Assembly (NCBI GenBank): GCA_041389885.1
Contig: JAWKRB010000008.1
Location: forward strand, 239,199-303,198
Reading direction: 5' to 3'
Length of the DNA: 64,000 nucleotides
Source: JAWKRB01 sp041389885
GTDB lineage: Bacteria > Myxococcota_A > Polyangia > Polyangiales > Ga0077539
Shown piece after piece: positions 41,806 to 50,173 of the stretch; the first letter of the stretch is position 1, and each line of letters starts with the position of its first letter. The translations under genes were made by a program, and so were the position numbers. The notes beneath the pieces were generated by a model. That model was not told where the DNA came from. It saw only the letters and a program-made list of their open reading frames with translations, and did no database searches.

Positions 41806-42880
41806 GCTCGTCGCTGCGGCTGACCCCGTCGAAGCCCAGGATGAAGTCCGCCCCGAAGACCGTCGACGGCGTGCGAAAGCCCGGCTGCGCGTCGCCGCCG
41901 AGCACCCTGCGGGCGATCTCCACGGAGGTCCTCGCGGTGAGGGTGTAGCCCTCGGGTACGCGCATACGAGACACCACCCGGCGCTCGCGGCTGCGCGCCT
42001 CGGCCCACATCAAGGTGAACGACCTCGCCCGCGCCTCGGCGCTCGGTCCTCCCGGCGGGATGCGCGAGCGCAGCGCGCGCTGCACCCAGGCCGAGCCCAG
42101 CAGCGGCCCCGCGTAGGGGAGCAGCTTCGCGCCCCACCGCGCCGCGGGCGGCGCGGCGATGTACACCGCGATGTTCGGAATGGCCGTCGACGAGAACGCC
42201 GTCGAGACATCGCCCCAGGGGATGCTCATGGCCGCGCGCGGTCCGCGGCCGAAGTCGATGTCGCGCCAGAGGCTCCCGCTGGGCACGTCGACGATCACGC
42301 CGTCGCGCCGCACCTGATTCGGCAGGTGCAGCGACTCGACCATGGTGGTCGCCGTGCCGTGCGAGGTGCCTCCGCCGACGCTCTGAAAGGCCAGCGTGAG
42401 CTCGGTCGCCTCGGGGAGCCGCTGCGCCACGTGCTTCGCGAGGCAGTCCGAAGGGACCACGTCGAAGCCCGTGCCGGGCATCACCATCACCCCCGCGTCC
42501 TGCGCCTCGCGGCCGCGCGCCGCGCAGGCCTCGAAGACCGATATTTCACCTGTAATATCAAGGTAGTGCGACCGCGCGCGGAGGCACGCCTCGAGCATCG
42601 GGCGCGAGGTGCGCGAGAAGGGCCCCGCGGCGTGGATCACCACGTCGACGTCCGCGAGGCCCCGGTCGATCGCCTCAGGGTCGTCGAGGCCGAAGACCCG
42701 CGTGGGCATCGCGAAGCGCTCGGCGAGGGGCCGGAGCTTCTCTGCGGAGCGCCCCGCGAGGATGGGCCGCAGCCCGAGCTCCGCGGCGCGCTCGGCGATG
42801 AGCTCGCCCGTGTATCCCGACGCGCCGTACACGAGGCATCGCCCGAAGTCTGAACCGCCCGGAGTCTTCTCGCTGCTCAC
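41801..42880 (-). CDS. Saccharopine dehydrogenase-like / trans-acting enoyl reductase family protein
   Basis: A 359-residue protein from GTG 42880. The N-terminus is a Rossmann fold (CLVYGASGYTGELIAERAAE, VDVVIHAAGPFSRTSRPMLE) and HYLDITGEISVFEA and MPGTGFDVVPSDCLAKHVA are family blocks. Relatives include the enoyl reductase that acts with mycobacterial polyketide synthases, but no PKS is near, so the substrate is unknown. Codons for the LDITGEI stretch are unusually AT-rich. It follows the phosphoesterase gene by 9 bp on the same strand, likely one operon. Confidence 0.82.
   Translation of the reverse strand: MSSEKTPGGSDFGRCLVYGASGYTGELIAERAAELGLRPILAGRSAEKLRPLAERFAMPTRVFGLDDPEAIDRGLADVDVVIHAAGPFSRTSRPMLEACLRARSHYLDITGEISVFEACAARGREAQDAGVMVMPGTGFDVVPSDCLAKHVAQRLPEATELTLAFQSVGGGTSHGTATTMVESLHLPNQVRRDGVIVDVPSGSLWRDIDFGRGPRAAMSIPWGDVSTAFSSTAIPNIAVYIAAPPAARWGAKLLPYAGPLLGSAWVQRALRSRIPPGGPSAEARARSFTLMWAEARSRERRVVSRMRVPEGYTLTARTSVEIARRVLGGDAQPGFRTPSTVFGADFILGFDGVSRSDEP
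42540..42559. repeat. AT-rich inverted repeat inside the dehydrogenase-like gene
   Basis: GATATT-TCACCTGT-AATATC is a 6-bp inverted repeat with 8-base spacer in an otherwise highly GC-rich gene. It falls on seven consecutive codons that avoid the genome-typical G/C ending (CTT GAT ATT ACA GGT GAA ATA). Confidence 0.6.
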
Positions 42881-42889
42881 GCGCGCACG

Positions 42890-43519
42890 CTACTCCGGTT
42901 CGGCCTCGGCGGCGTCGCCTCCCACGGGGCGCACCTCGCGCTCGGCGCCGTCGGCGAGGTCGTAGAACCTCGGGGCGCAGCCCGGGAGCTCCACCGTCGC
43001 GCAGGTGTGGCTGTCGCGCGCGCGGGTCCCCGCGACGGAGCCGGGGTTCACGACCCACAGGGCGCCCAGGCGCAGCGCCATGGGGGCGTGGGTGTGCCCG
43101 AGGAGCAAGAGGTCCTGCTCCAGGCCCCGCAGCGCCTTCTTGAAGCGCTTGGGGACCTTCTCGGCGAACACGTACTCGTCGACCTTGTGCGGCGCGCCGT
43201 GGGCGAGCATCACCCGCTCGGTCTCCCAGCGGTACTCGCGCGTCGCGGGCAGCGCCTCGAGCCACGCCACGGTGCCTCGCCGCAGCGACGGGTCCCCCTC
43301 CTCGCGGTGGGCCCGCGCGGCGCCCTCGTCGTGGTTGCCGCGCACCGTGATCACGGCGTTGGCGCGCAGCATGTCGACCACGCGGTCGCCCTCGTCACCC
43401 TTCTCCACCACGTCGCCCAGACACACGACGCGCACGGCCCCTCGACGCTCCAAGACGGAGAGCGCGCGAGCGAGCGCAGACGCGTCGGCGTGGACGTCGG
43501 AGATCACCCCGAGCCTCAT
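42890..43519 (-). CDS. Metallophosphoesterase, YfcE-like
   Basis: A 209-residue calcineurin-like phosphoesterase. GVISDVHADASALARAL supplies the first metal ligands, VCLGDVVEKG the second, VRGNHDEGAARAH the third and LLLGHTHAPMAL the last, with VNPGS after it. The family hydrolyses phosphodiesters or phosphomonoesters of small substrates. It is the first gene of a unit with the enoyl-reductase-like gene 9 bp downstream. Confidence 0.9.
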   Translation of the reverse strand: MRLGVISDVHADASALARALSVLERRGAVRVVCLGDVVEKGDEGDRVVDMLRANAVITVRGNHDEGAARAHREEGDPSLRRGTVAWLEALPATREYRWETERVMLAHGAPHKVDEYVFAEKVPKRFKKALRGLEQDLLLLGHTHAPMALRLGALWVVNPGSVAGTRARDSHTCATVELPGCAPRFYDLADGAEREVRPVGGDAAEAEPE

Positions 43520-43631
43520 CGCCGTACCTCCCGCAGACCGGATCCCAGACAGACAGAGTTGTGGGTCGAAGGTCAGTGCATCGAGGTCACGGCTCGGGCG
43601 CAGTGTCGCACCCGCGGCGGCGGGAGGGGAA

Positions 43632-44057
43632 TCAGTCGGCGAATTCGGCGGGCGCTTCGATCAGCAGCGGGCGCTCGACGCGCACGGGCGCCTCGGCGGG
43701 CTCGAAGGTCAGGGTGAGGTACTTGCCGCTCTTGCCCTGCTTCTCAAAGGCGTGAACGGTGTACGCGGCGTCGTCGCCCACCACCTCGCCGCTCCACGCG
43801 GCCGAGGCGCCCTCCTTGCCCTCTCGCTTCGAGGGACCCGCGTCGAGGGCGCCGCGAAAGAGGTCGGGGGGGTAGGTGTTCTGGTCGCCGCGAGGGAGGG
43901 CGAAGGAGACGGCGAGCTGCTCGTCCCGACGCCAGGCGCGGATCTCGTAGGCCGTGCCTCCGAGGCTGCACTCGCCCTGCATGTCGTGCTGGCTGGGCTT
44001 ACGCTTCTGGGAGTTCTCGAACAGGTTGCCGCGATCTCGCGTGTTCTGGTTGGCCAT
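43632..44057 (-). CDS. Hypothetical small soluble protein
   Basis: A 141-residue protein beginning MANQNTRDRGNLFENSQKRK. It has no signal peptide. MQGECSLGGTAYEIRAWRRD and LAVSFALPRGDQNTYPPDLF suggest a single beta-rich domain of the kind found in short DUF proteins about interaction or nucleic-acid binding, but none was recognised. The Lys/Gln-rich start is unlike its neighbours. It is divergent from the small secreted protein gene at 44233. Confidence 0.65.
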   Translation of the reverse strand: MANQNTRDRGNLFENSQKRKPSQHDMQGECSLGGTAYEIRAWRRDEQLAVSFALPRGDQNTYPPDLFRGALDAGPSKREGKEGASAAWSGEVVGDDAAYTVHAFEKQGKSGKYLTLTFEPAEAPVRVERPLLIEAPAEFAD

Positions 44058-44232
44058 GGCGGCGCTAGGTAGAGCACATCGCCGGGTCAGAATCACGCCC
44101 GGGCGACGCCTCCGAGGGCGCTCGCCCCCTCCGACGCCGAGGGCCCGCGACGAGGGCGCCGCATCCCCCTCCCAGGAATGCGCCGCCGACGCGCGGGCGT
44201 TGGCGCCCCGAACCCGCAGCCAAGGAGCCGCC

Positions 44233-44514
44233 ATGACCCTCTACGCCCCGCGCCGCGCCTCGCTCCTCGCCCTCGGCCTCCTCGCCACCGCCGTCGCCGC
44301 CGCCGACCCTCCCGGCCCAGGAGGCCCGCCCGGGGGCCGCCGAGGACCGCCGCAGTTCGCCTTCGACGCGTGCGCCAACCTCTCCGAGGGCGCGGCGTGC
44401 ACGGTGCAGACGCCCCGCGGCACGCTGCAGGGCTCGTGCGTGACCGTGCCCCAGCGAGGGCTCGCGTGCCGCCCCGCGGGGATGGGCCCTGGAGGACCTC
44501 CGCCCCAGGGGTGA
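44233..44514 (+). CDS. Small secreted protein with four cysteines
   Basis: A 93-residue protein. AAGGAG stands 5 bases before ATG 44233. Signal peptide RASLLALGLLATAVAAADPP is followed by a Gly/Pro-rich stretch, then FDACANLSEGAACTVQTPRG and GSCVTVPQRGLACRP. The four Cys probably form two disulfides outside the cell. Similar short Gly/Pro plus Cys proteins occur in several environmental bacteria without known function. Confidence 0.65.
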   Translation: MTLYAPRRASLLALGLLATAVAAADPPGPGGPPGGRRGPPQFAFDACANLSEGAACTVQTPRGTLQGSCVTVPQRGLACRPAGMGPGGPPPQG

Positions 44515-44550
44515 TCAGGACGCCGCCCAGGGGTAACCTCGCGCGCCTCG

Positions 44551-44889
44551 ATGAGCTGGCGAGACGACCCCTTCGCGCGCCCGGACGCAGACCTCGCGAC
44601 GCCCCGCGCGCGTCGGGTGCTCGAGGTGGTGACCTCGATCCCGCTGGGGCGGGTGATGTCGTACGGCGACATCGCCGCGCACCTCGGGGGGTGCGGCCCC
44701 CGGCAGGTGGCGAAGGTGTTGGCGGCGCACGGAGACGAGGTGCCCTGGTGGCGCGTGCTCCGCGCCGACGGGCGGTGCGCGCCGGAGGTGCGTGATCGAC
44801 AGCTCGCGCACCTGCGCCGCGAGGGCGTCGAGATGAGCGCGAGCGGGCGCGTGAACATGGCCGCCGCGCGGCACACGCCGGAGGAGTGA
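44551..44889 (+). CDS. Alkyltransferase-like protein (ATL, MGMT family)
   Basis: A 112-residue protein of the DNA-binding half of O6-alkylguanine transferases. IPLGRVMSYGDIAAHLGGCG, PRQVAKVLAAHGDEVPWWRV and the following helix match the family. The active-site Cys of MGMT (PCHRV) is replaced by Trp (PWWRV), the mark of ATL proteins, which bind O6-alkylguanine and hand it to nucleotide excision repair. It follows the small secreted protein gene by 36 bp. Confidence 0.88.
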   Translation: MSWRDDPFARPDADLATPRARRVLEVVTSIPLGRVMSYGDIAAHLGGCGPRQVAKVLAAHGDEVPWWRVLRADGRCAPEVRDRQLAHLRREGVEMSASGRVNMAAARHTPEE

Positions 44890-44985
44890 GCGTCGCGAAC
44901 GACGTGCGCAACCCCTGGAGCGCGCGCGAGAACTTTGCGGCTTCGCCGGTGGCACAAGGGGTTTCGCGTTTGTAGTGTGATTCGG

Positions 44986-45972
44986 ATGAGGCTCTTGCGC
45001 GCAGCGCTCTGCGCGGGGCTGATCGGGTGCTCCGACCCGGCGCCGGCTCCGCAGGGATGGGCCGCGGCGTTCGACGCGAACGACGCGGGCTGGCTGATGA
45101 ACGTGTGGGGGCCGCGCGGCGACGCGCTCTTCGCCGTGGGCGGTCGTCCCTCCGAGGGGAGGGTGTATCGCTTCGACGGGAGCGCCTGGCGCCGCGCCAC
45201 CCTCGACGTGCAGGCGCCGCTGCTGAACTGGGCCTGGGGGTTCTCCGCCGACGACGTCACCGTGGTGGGCAACGGGGGCACGGTGCTCCACTGGGACGGC
45301 CGCGCGTGGTCCCGCCAGAGCGCGCCCCGCGCCGAGAACCTCTGGGGCGTGTGGGGCGCGTCGCCCACGGACCTCTGGGCGGTGGGCGGCAACGGCGCGG
45401 CCGACGACCGCCCCGTGCTCTTGCACTTCGACGGAACAAGCTGGACGGACGTGCCGCCGCCGCCGCTGCAGCGCGCGGGGGTAGGGGCGTTCTACAAGGT
45501 CTGGGGGCTCTCGGCCGACAACGTGTACGTCGTGGGGCAGCGCGGCGTGGTGCTGCACCGCACCGGGGGCGCGTGGCGCGAAGAGCTCGCGGGCGCGAGC
45601 GGCGACCTCGTGTCGGTGTGGGGCACCGACGCGAACCACGTCCTCGCCGTGGGAGGCCGCGCCAACGGCCTCGTCGCGCGCTGGGACGGGACGCGCTGGA
45701 CCTCGCGCAGCTACGACGTGCTCCCCGGACTCAACGGCGTGTGGATGCGCACGCCCCGCGCCGCGCACGTCGTGGGCGGCAACGGCGCCGCGGGCACCAT
45801 CGACCTCGACACCCTCGCGCTGACCGAGTCGACCACGCCCACCCAGTACGACCTGCACTCGGTCTTCGGCGACGCCTCGGGCGCCCTCACCGCCGTGGGC
45901 GGCACCCTGGGCAGCGCCGCGGGACCCTTCTTCGGCGTGGCGCTCCGACGCCCGCTCACGGCCTCGGAGTGA
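44986..45972 (+). CDS. Beta-propeller lipoprotein with WG/VVG repeats
   Basis: A 328-residue protein. ATG 44986 gives MRLLRAALCAGLIGCSDPAP, a lipoprotein signal. The rest is a run of blades with the pattern VWGASPTDLWAVGGNG, VWGLSADNVYVVGQRG and VWGTDANHVLAVGGRA. Such propellers are common surface proteins in Myxococcota, function unknown. Its stop is 4 bp before the start of the tetrahaem oxidoreductase gene, so the two are coupled and may act together outside the cell. Confidence 0.78.
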   Translation: MRLLRAALCAGLIGCSDPAPAPQGWAAAFDANDAGWLMNVWGPRGDALFAVGGRPSEGRVYRFDGSAWRRATLDVQAPLLNWAWGFSADDVTVVGNGGTVLHWDGRAWSRQSAPRAENLWGVWGASPTDLWAVGGNGAADDRPVLLHFDGTSWTDVPPPPLQRAGVGAFYKVWGLSADNVYVVGQRGVVLHRTGGAWREELAGASGDLVSVWGTDANHVLAVGGRANGLVARWDGTRWTSRSYDVLPGLNGVWMRTPRAAHVVGGNGAAGTIDLDTLALTESTTPTQYDLHSVFGDASGALTAVGGTLGSAAGPFFGVALRRPLTASE

Positions 45973-45976
45973 CGTC

Positions 45977-48295
45977 ATGAGACACCGCGCCCGCGCAGCC
46001 CTGGCCCTCGGCCTCCCCCTCCTCGTCGCCGGGTGCCCCGCGCCTGAGGCGCCCGAGCCCACGGTGCCGACCGACATCTTCGGCGCCCTGGGCGAGGTGC
46101 TCCCGAGCGCGTCGGCGGCGCAGCGCGAGACCTTCGCCCGCGGGCGACGGGTGGCGACGCGGCGCTTCACCCCGGAGCAGGGGCTGGGCCCGCGCTTCAA
46201 CGTGTCGGCGTGCTCCGACTGCCACGAGCGGCCCACGGTGGGCGGCAGCGGCGCGCGCTACCGGCGCTTTCTGCTCACGGCGCAGCGCCTCCCCGACGGC
46301 TCCTTCAACGCCACCGGCACCAACGGCGTGCAGGACCAGTTCACCCTCGGCTCCCGCGAGCCCACCACGCCGGGCACCAACGTCACGGCCACGCGCTCGC
46401 CCATCCCCTTCTTCGGCATGGGGCTGCTGGCGGAGATCCCCGGCAGCGAGATCGCCTCCCGCGCCGACCCTGACGACCGCGACGGCGACGGCATCTCGGG
46501 CCGCGCCAACTACGACCGCGGCTTCGTCGCGCGCTTCGGCCGCAAGGCGCAGACGGCCTCGGTGGAGGGCTTCATTCGCGGGCCGATCTTCAACCACATC
46601 GGCATCACCACGAACCCGCTCTCGGAGGAGATGAAGGCGCGGCTCCCGGTGCCGAGCGCCGCCACGCGCAGCTCCGCGCTCACCGAAGGCCGCAGCGGCA
46701 CCTCGGTGCAGGCCCAGGTCGCCGCGGCCGACGAGCCCCTCACCGACAGCGACGGCGTCGCCGACCCCGAGCTCCCCGAGCAGGACCTCTTCGACCTGGT
46801 CTCGTTCTCGATGCTCACCGCCGCGCCGCGGCCGGATCCGCCGACGCCGACGACCGTTCGAGGTCGAACGACCTTCGAGCGCATCGGCTGCGCGGCGTGT
46901 CACACCCCGGCGCTGCGAAGCCCCCGGGGCCTGATCCCGGCCTTCACCGACCTGCTGCTGCACGACATGGGCGAGGGCCTCGCCGACGGCGTCGAGATGC
47001 GCCTCGCCAGCGGTCGCGAGTTTCGCACGCAGCCGCTCTGGGGCGTCGCCGCCACGGGCCCCTGGCTCCACGACGGCAGGGCCGACACGCTCGCCGACGC
47101 CATCACCCTGCACGGCGGCGAGGCGCAGCGCGCGCGCGACGCCTTCGCGGCGCTGGGCGAGACCGACCGCGGGGAGCTCCTCGCCTTCCTCGAGTCGCTG
47201 GGCGGGCGCGAGCAGGTCACGGCGGGGCTGCTCCCGCCCGACGCGCCCGTGCCCGCCGCGGGGGCCTGGGGCGGCCCGCTGCCGGGCCTCGACGCCGCGG
47301 CCCTGGCGCGCTTCGAGCGCGGCCGCCGTCGCTACGACGGAGACTTCGCCTTCGCGCGGGGACTGGGCCCGCTCTTCAACGGAGACTCCTGCCGCGCCTG
47401 CCACTTCGACCCGGTGCTGGGAGGCGCGGGCCCCCTCGGCGTCGACGTCACCCGCCAGGGGATCTTCGACGGCGCGGGCGTCTTCACCGCCCCCGCTATG
47501 GGCACGATGGCGCACCGCCACGGCGCGGTCGACGCGCGGCCTCCCATCGACGCGCGGGCGAACTTCTTCGAGGTCCGGCAGACGCCGCACACCTTCGGGC
47601 TGGGGCGCATCGACCGCATCCCTGACTCCGAGATCCTCGCCCACGAGGACCCCGACGACGCGAACCGCGACGGAGTCAGGGGCCGCGCGCACCGCCTCGC
47701 CGACGGCCGCCTCGGGCGCCTCGGGTGGAAGGGCAACGTCCCCAGCGTGCGCGAGTTCGTGCGCGACGCGATGGGGGCCGAGATGGGCGTCACCGTGCCC
47801 GAGGTCGCAGGCGAGACCTTCGGCGCCACCCGCGACGACGACGGCGTCGCCGACCCCGAGCTCACCCGCGACGAGCTCGACGAGCTCGCGGGCTTCATCT
47901 CGGCCCTCGCCCCGCCCCCCCGCACGAGCCGCGACCCCGCGCTCGAAGCCCTTGGGGCGCAGGTGTTCTCGCGCGTCGGCTGCGACGCCTGCCACCGCTC
48001 CCTGCGCGACGACGCCGGGGCCGAGGTGCCGCTGTACTCCGACCTGCTGCTGCACGACGTCGCCGCGCCCGACGCGCGGGGCATCGGCGAGGGCGCGGCG
48101 GGCCCGCGGGAGTTTCGCACGCCTCCCCTCTGGGGCATGGCCCGCACGGCGCCGTACCTCCACGACGGCCGCGCGAGCACCGCCGAGGCCGCCATCGCCG
48201 CGCACCAGGCCGAGGCCGCCGCGTCGTCTCGCGCGGTGTCGCAGCTCTCCCCCGCGGACCGCGAGGCGCTGCTCGCGTTCTTGAGCTCGCTCTAA
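45977..48295 (+). CDS. Tandem-duplicated di-haem oxidoreductase (DUF1111), four CxxCH motifs
   Basis: A 772-residue lipoprotein (LGLPLLVAGCPAPE). It contains two full di-haem oxidoreductase modules: haem sites CSDCH (residue 79) and CAACH (305) in the first, CRACH (472) and CDACH (669) in the second. Each module repeats GLGPRFNVS / GLGPLFNGDS, a GIS or GVRGRA segment, LLLHDMGEG / LLLHDVAAP and PLWGVA / PLWGMA with YLHDGRA. Single-module relatives are thiol oxidoreductases or peroxidases. Tetrahaem fusion suggests an electron relay in the periplasm. It is coupled to the propeller lipoprotein upstream. Confidence 0.88.
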   Translation: MRHRARAALALGLPLLVAGCPAPEAPEPTVPTDIFGALGEVLPSASAAQRETFARGRRVATRRFTPEQGLGPRFNVSACSDCHERPTVGGSGARYRRFLLTAQRLPDGSFNATGTNGVQDQFTLGSREPTTPGTNVTATRSPIPFFGMGLLAEIPGSEIASRADPDDRDGDGISGRANYDRGFVARFGRKAQTASVEGFIRGPIFNHIGITTNPLSEEMKARLPVPSAATRSSALTEGRSGTSVQAQVAAADEPLTDSDGVADPELPEQDLFDLVSFSMLTAAPRPDPPTPTTVRGRTTFERIGCAACHTPALRSPRGLIPAFTDLLLHDMGEGLADGVEMRLASGREFRTQPLWGVAATGPWLHDGRADTLADAITLHGGEAQRARDAFAALGETDRGELLAFLESLGGREQVTAGLLPPDAPVPAAGAWGGPLPGLDAAALARFERGRRRYDGDFAFARGLGPLFNGDSCRACHFDPVLGGAGPLGVDVTRQGIFDGAGVFTAPAMGTMAHRHGAVDARPPIDARANFFEVRQTPHTFGLGRIDRIPDSEILAHEDPDDANRDGVRGRAHRLADGRLGRLGWKGNVPSVREFVRDAMGAEMGVTVPEVAGETFGATRDDDGVADPELTRDELDELAGFISALAPPPRTSRDPALEALGAQVFSRVGCDACHRSLRDDAGAEVPLYSDLLLHDVAAPDARGIGEGAAGPREFRTPPLWGMARTAPYLHDGRASTAEAAIAAHQAEAAASSRAVSQLSPADREALLAFLSSL

Positions 48296-48329
48296 GGACC
48301 GTTCGAACCCGTACGATCAGGCGCTCGAC

Positions 48330-49274
48330 TCAGGCCGGGCTTGCCAGGAGCGCCTCGAGGGTCGCGCGGATGTGCGCCTCGACGCCCTCGCGGCCCTCGT
48401 CGCTGAGCGCGCGCCAGCTCTCGTCGAAGAGCTCGCTGAGGTCGACCATCACGTCGAGCGCGACCTCATCCGCCACCGCGGTCGCGTCGGTGCCGACTTT
48501 GGAGCGCGCGCTCGCCACCCGCGCGGGGCCGACCAGCCGCGCGGCCCAGTCTCTCAACGCAGGCTCGCTCAAGACCCCGGGCGCCCAGGGCGTCGCCTCG
48601 TCGAAGCAGGCGTCGTCGAAGGTGGGGATCTTGCGCTTGAGCAGCGAGCGGTCGCCCGGCGCCATGCGTCGATCGGGGCGGAGCACCAGGCCCTCGGCGA
48701 TGTTGTCGGCCAGCGGCGGCAGCGACGCGCGGGCGGGCAGGCGCGTGGGCGACGCCACCGGCAGGGCGAGCAGGTCGGCCCGCGAACCCCGCGCCACGAG
48801 CGGCGGAGGCAGAAAGGGCCCCTCTTCGCTCAGCGCCGCGAGCTCGCTGTACGAAGCGAAGACGCCCTCGTCGTCGTCGCCCGCGCAGAGCAGCAGGTCG
48901 AAGGGCGACCAGCGCAGCCCCGGGTGGTACCAGACCCCCGTCTGCACGGCCTGAAGCCCCGGCAGCGCGGTGACGTCAGGGTGGGGATACGCGCCGCCGT
49001 AGAGCTCGCCGTAGGCGTGGAGCTGCGTCACCTCAAGGGCCTCGGCCCATTCGCGCACCGCGGCGAGGAGCTCGGGCGCGAGGAGCTGCCAGCCGAAGAA
49101 CACATCGGCGGGCTCGAGCCACGCCTTGCGCTTGCCGATTCGCCCCTCGCCGGTGGCCGTGTCGACCGCGACGACGAGCTGCGCGCCGTGGACCTTCTCC
49201 GTCGCGACCCAGGGGCCGCCCGGGAACACACCGCTGGCGCGCGCGGGGATCTTTCCAAAGGGACGGTGAAGCAT
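48330..49274 (-). CDS. RNA ligase, T4 Rnl2-like family
   Basis: A 314-residue nucleotidyltransferase. Motif I is WVATEKVHGAQLVV, with the Lys that carries AMP. LHAYGELYGG is motif III, RWSPFDLLL motif IIIa, NIAEGLVLRPD motif IV and SLLKRKIP motif V. These match the Rnl2 group (with trypanosome editing ligases), which seals nicks in duplex RNA. The C-terminal 90 residues are helical. No polynucleotide kinase or methyltransferase partner is adjacent. ATG 49274 replaces the long Arg/Ser-rich upstream frame. Confidence 0.85.
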   Translation of the reverse strand: MLHRPFGKIPARASGVFPGGPWVATEKVHGAQLVVAVDTATGEGRIGKRKAWLEPADVFFGWQLLAPELLAAVREWAEALEVTQLHAYGELYGGAYPHPDVTALPGLQAVQTGVWYHPGLRWSPFDLLLCAGDDDEGVFASYSELAALSEEGPFLPPPLVARGSRADLLALPVASPTRLPARASLPPLADNIAEGLVLRPDRRMAPGDRSLLKRKIPTFDDACFDEATPWAPGVLSEPALRDWAARLVGPARVASARSKVGTDATAVADEVALDVMVDLSELFDESWRALSDEGREGVEAHIRATLEALLASPA

Positions 49275-49512
49275 GGCGAGCTCTCGGGCGCGTCGAGGGG
49301 CGGAGGACGACGCGCGCACGGTAGCACGCGCCCCTGAGGGCGGCGCGCAGGGGTGCACGCGGGCGTTGCGAGGCGGCGTGGCCTCACGCGCAGACGCCCC
49401 CCGCGGGACCGCCCGCGAGAGGGCCAACACGCTGCGCCGCAGCGAGATGCATCGCGCACGGCTCAGGGCGCGCGGTCGCGTCGGTGTGGGCCCGCGGTGC
49501 GGGTTCACTTCA

Positions 49513-49538
49513 ACCCTTCACCTCCCCTGTGGAAGGGT
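49513..49538 (-). terminator. Hairpin after the CDP-alcohol phosphatidyltransferase gene
   Basis: ACCCTTC and GAAGGGT, 12 bases apart, form a 7-bp stem just past the stop of the gene on the minus strand. No clear T run follows, so termination is possible but not certain. Confidence 0.4.
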
Positions 49539-49540
49539 AC

Positions 49541-50161
49541 TCAGGACGGAGAGGGCGGGCGGAAGGCCCGTCGGGCGTAGTGCGCCGCGGTGAGCAACCC
49601 GAGCGCGCCGGTGACCCACGCCACCTGCGTCTTCGCCGGGTGCGCGAAGAGCGCGAGGACCACCGCCACGAACTGCGCGAAGGTGGTCGCCTTGCCGTAG
49701 ACGTCCGCGCGGGGCTGCTCGCCTCTCCGAAGACCCCGCCCGCTGGCAAAGGTGTAGGCCAGCAGCGCGAGCTCGCCGAGGTCTCGGGCGCCCAGGAGCG
49801 CGAGCTCGACCGACGACAGCCGCCCCGTGACGAGGAGCGTGAGGGCGACGGCGAGCACGAAGACCTTGTCGGTGAGCCCGTCGAGGAGCGCGCCGAGGGC
49901 CGAGGTCTGGTTGAACCTCCGGGCCCACCACCCGTCGAGGACGTCGCTGAGGCCCGAGAGGGCGATCACGCCGAGCGCCGCGCGCGGGTCGTCGACGACG
50001 AAGGGAAAGAGCGCGGCCAGGGGCACCCTCGCGAGGCTCAGGATGCTGGGCGCGCGCCCGAGGTCACGGAGGCGGTAGGTGGGGAGCTTCGGTTCCGTCG
50101 GGGTCTCCACCGGGAGAATGTAGGGACGACGAGGCGGCGGCGCGGGCTCGGCTGCGCGCAA
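49541..50161 (-). CDS. CDP-alcohol phosphatidyltransferase family protein
   Basis: A membrane enzyme of up to 206 residues. The diagnostic motif SDVLDGWWARRFNQTSALGA followed by LLDGLTDK fits D-G-x2-A-R-x8-G-x3-D-x3-D exactly. Several hydrophobic helices follow (VFVLAVALTLLVTG, FAQFVAVVLALFAHP). The family makes phospholipids from CDP-diacylglycerol and an alcohol; the alcohol here is unknown. The start is unclear: TTG 50161 opens the frame, but GTG 50110 is a plausible alternative. Confidence 0.82.
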   Translation of the reverse strand: MRAAEPAPPPRRPYILPVETPTEPKLPTYRLRDLGRAPSILSLARVPLAALFPFVVDDPRAALGVIALSGLSDVLDGWWARRFNQTSALGALLDGLTDKVFVLAVALTLLVTGRLSSVELALLGARDLGELALLAYTFASGRGLRRGEQPRADVYGKATTFAQFVAVVLALFAHPAKTQVAWVTGALGLLTAAHYARRAFRPPSPS

Positions 50162-50173
50162 TCCCTTCGCGCG

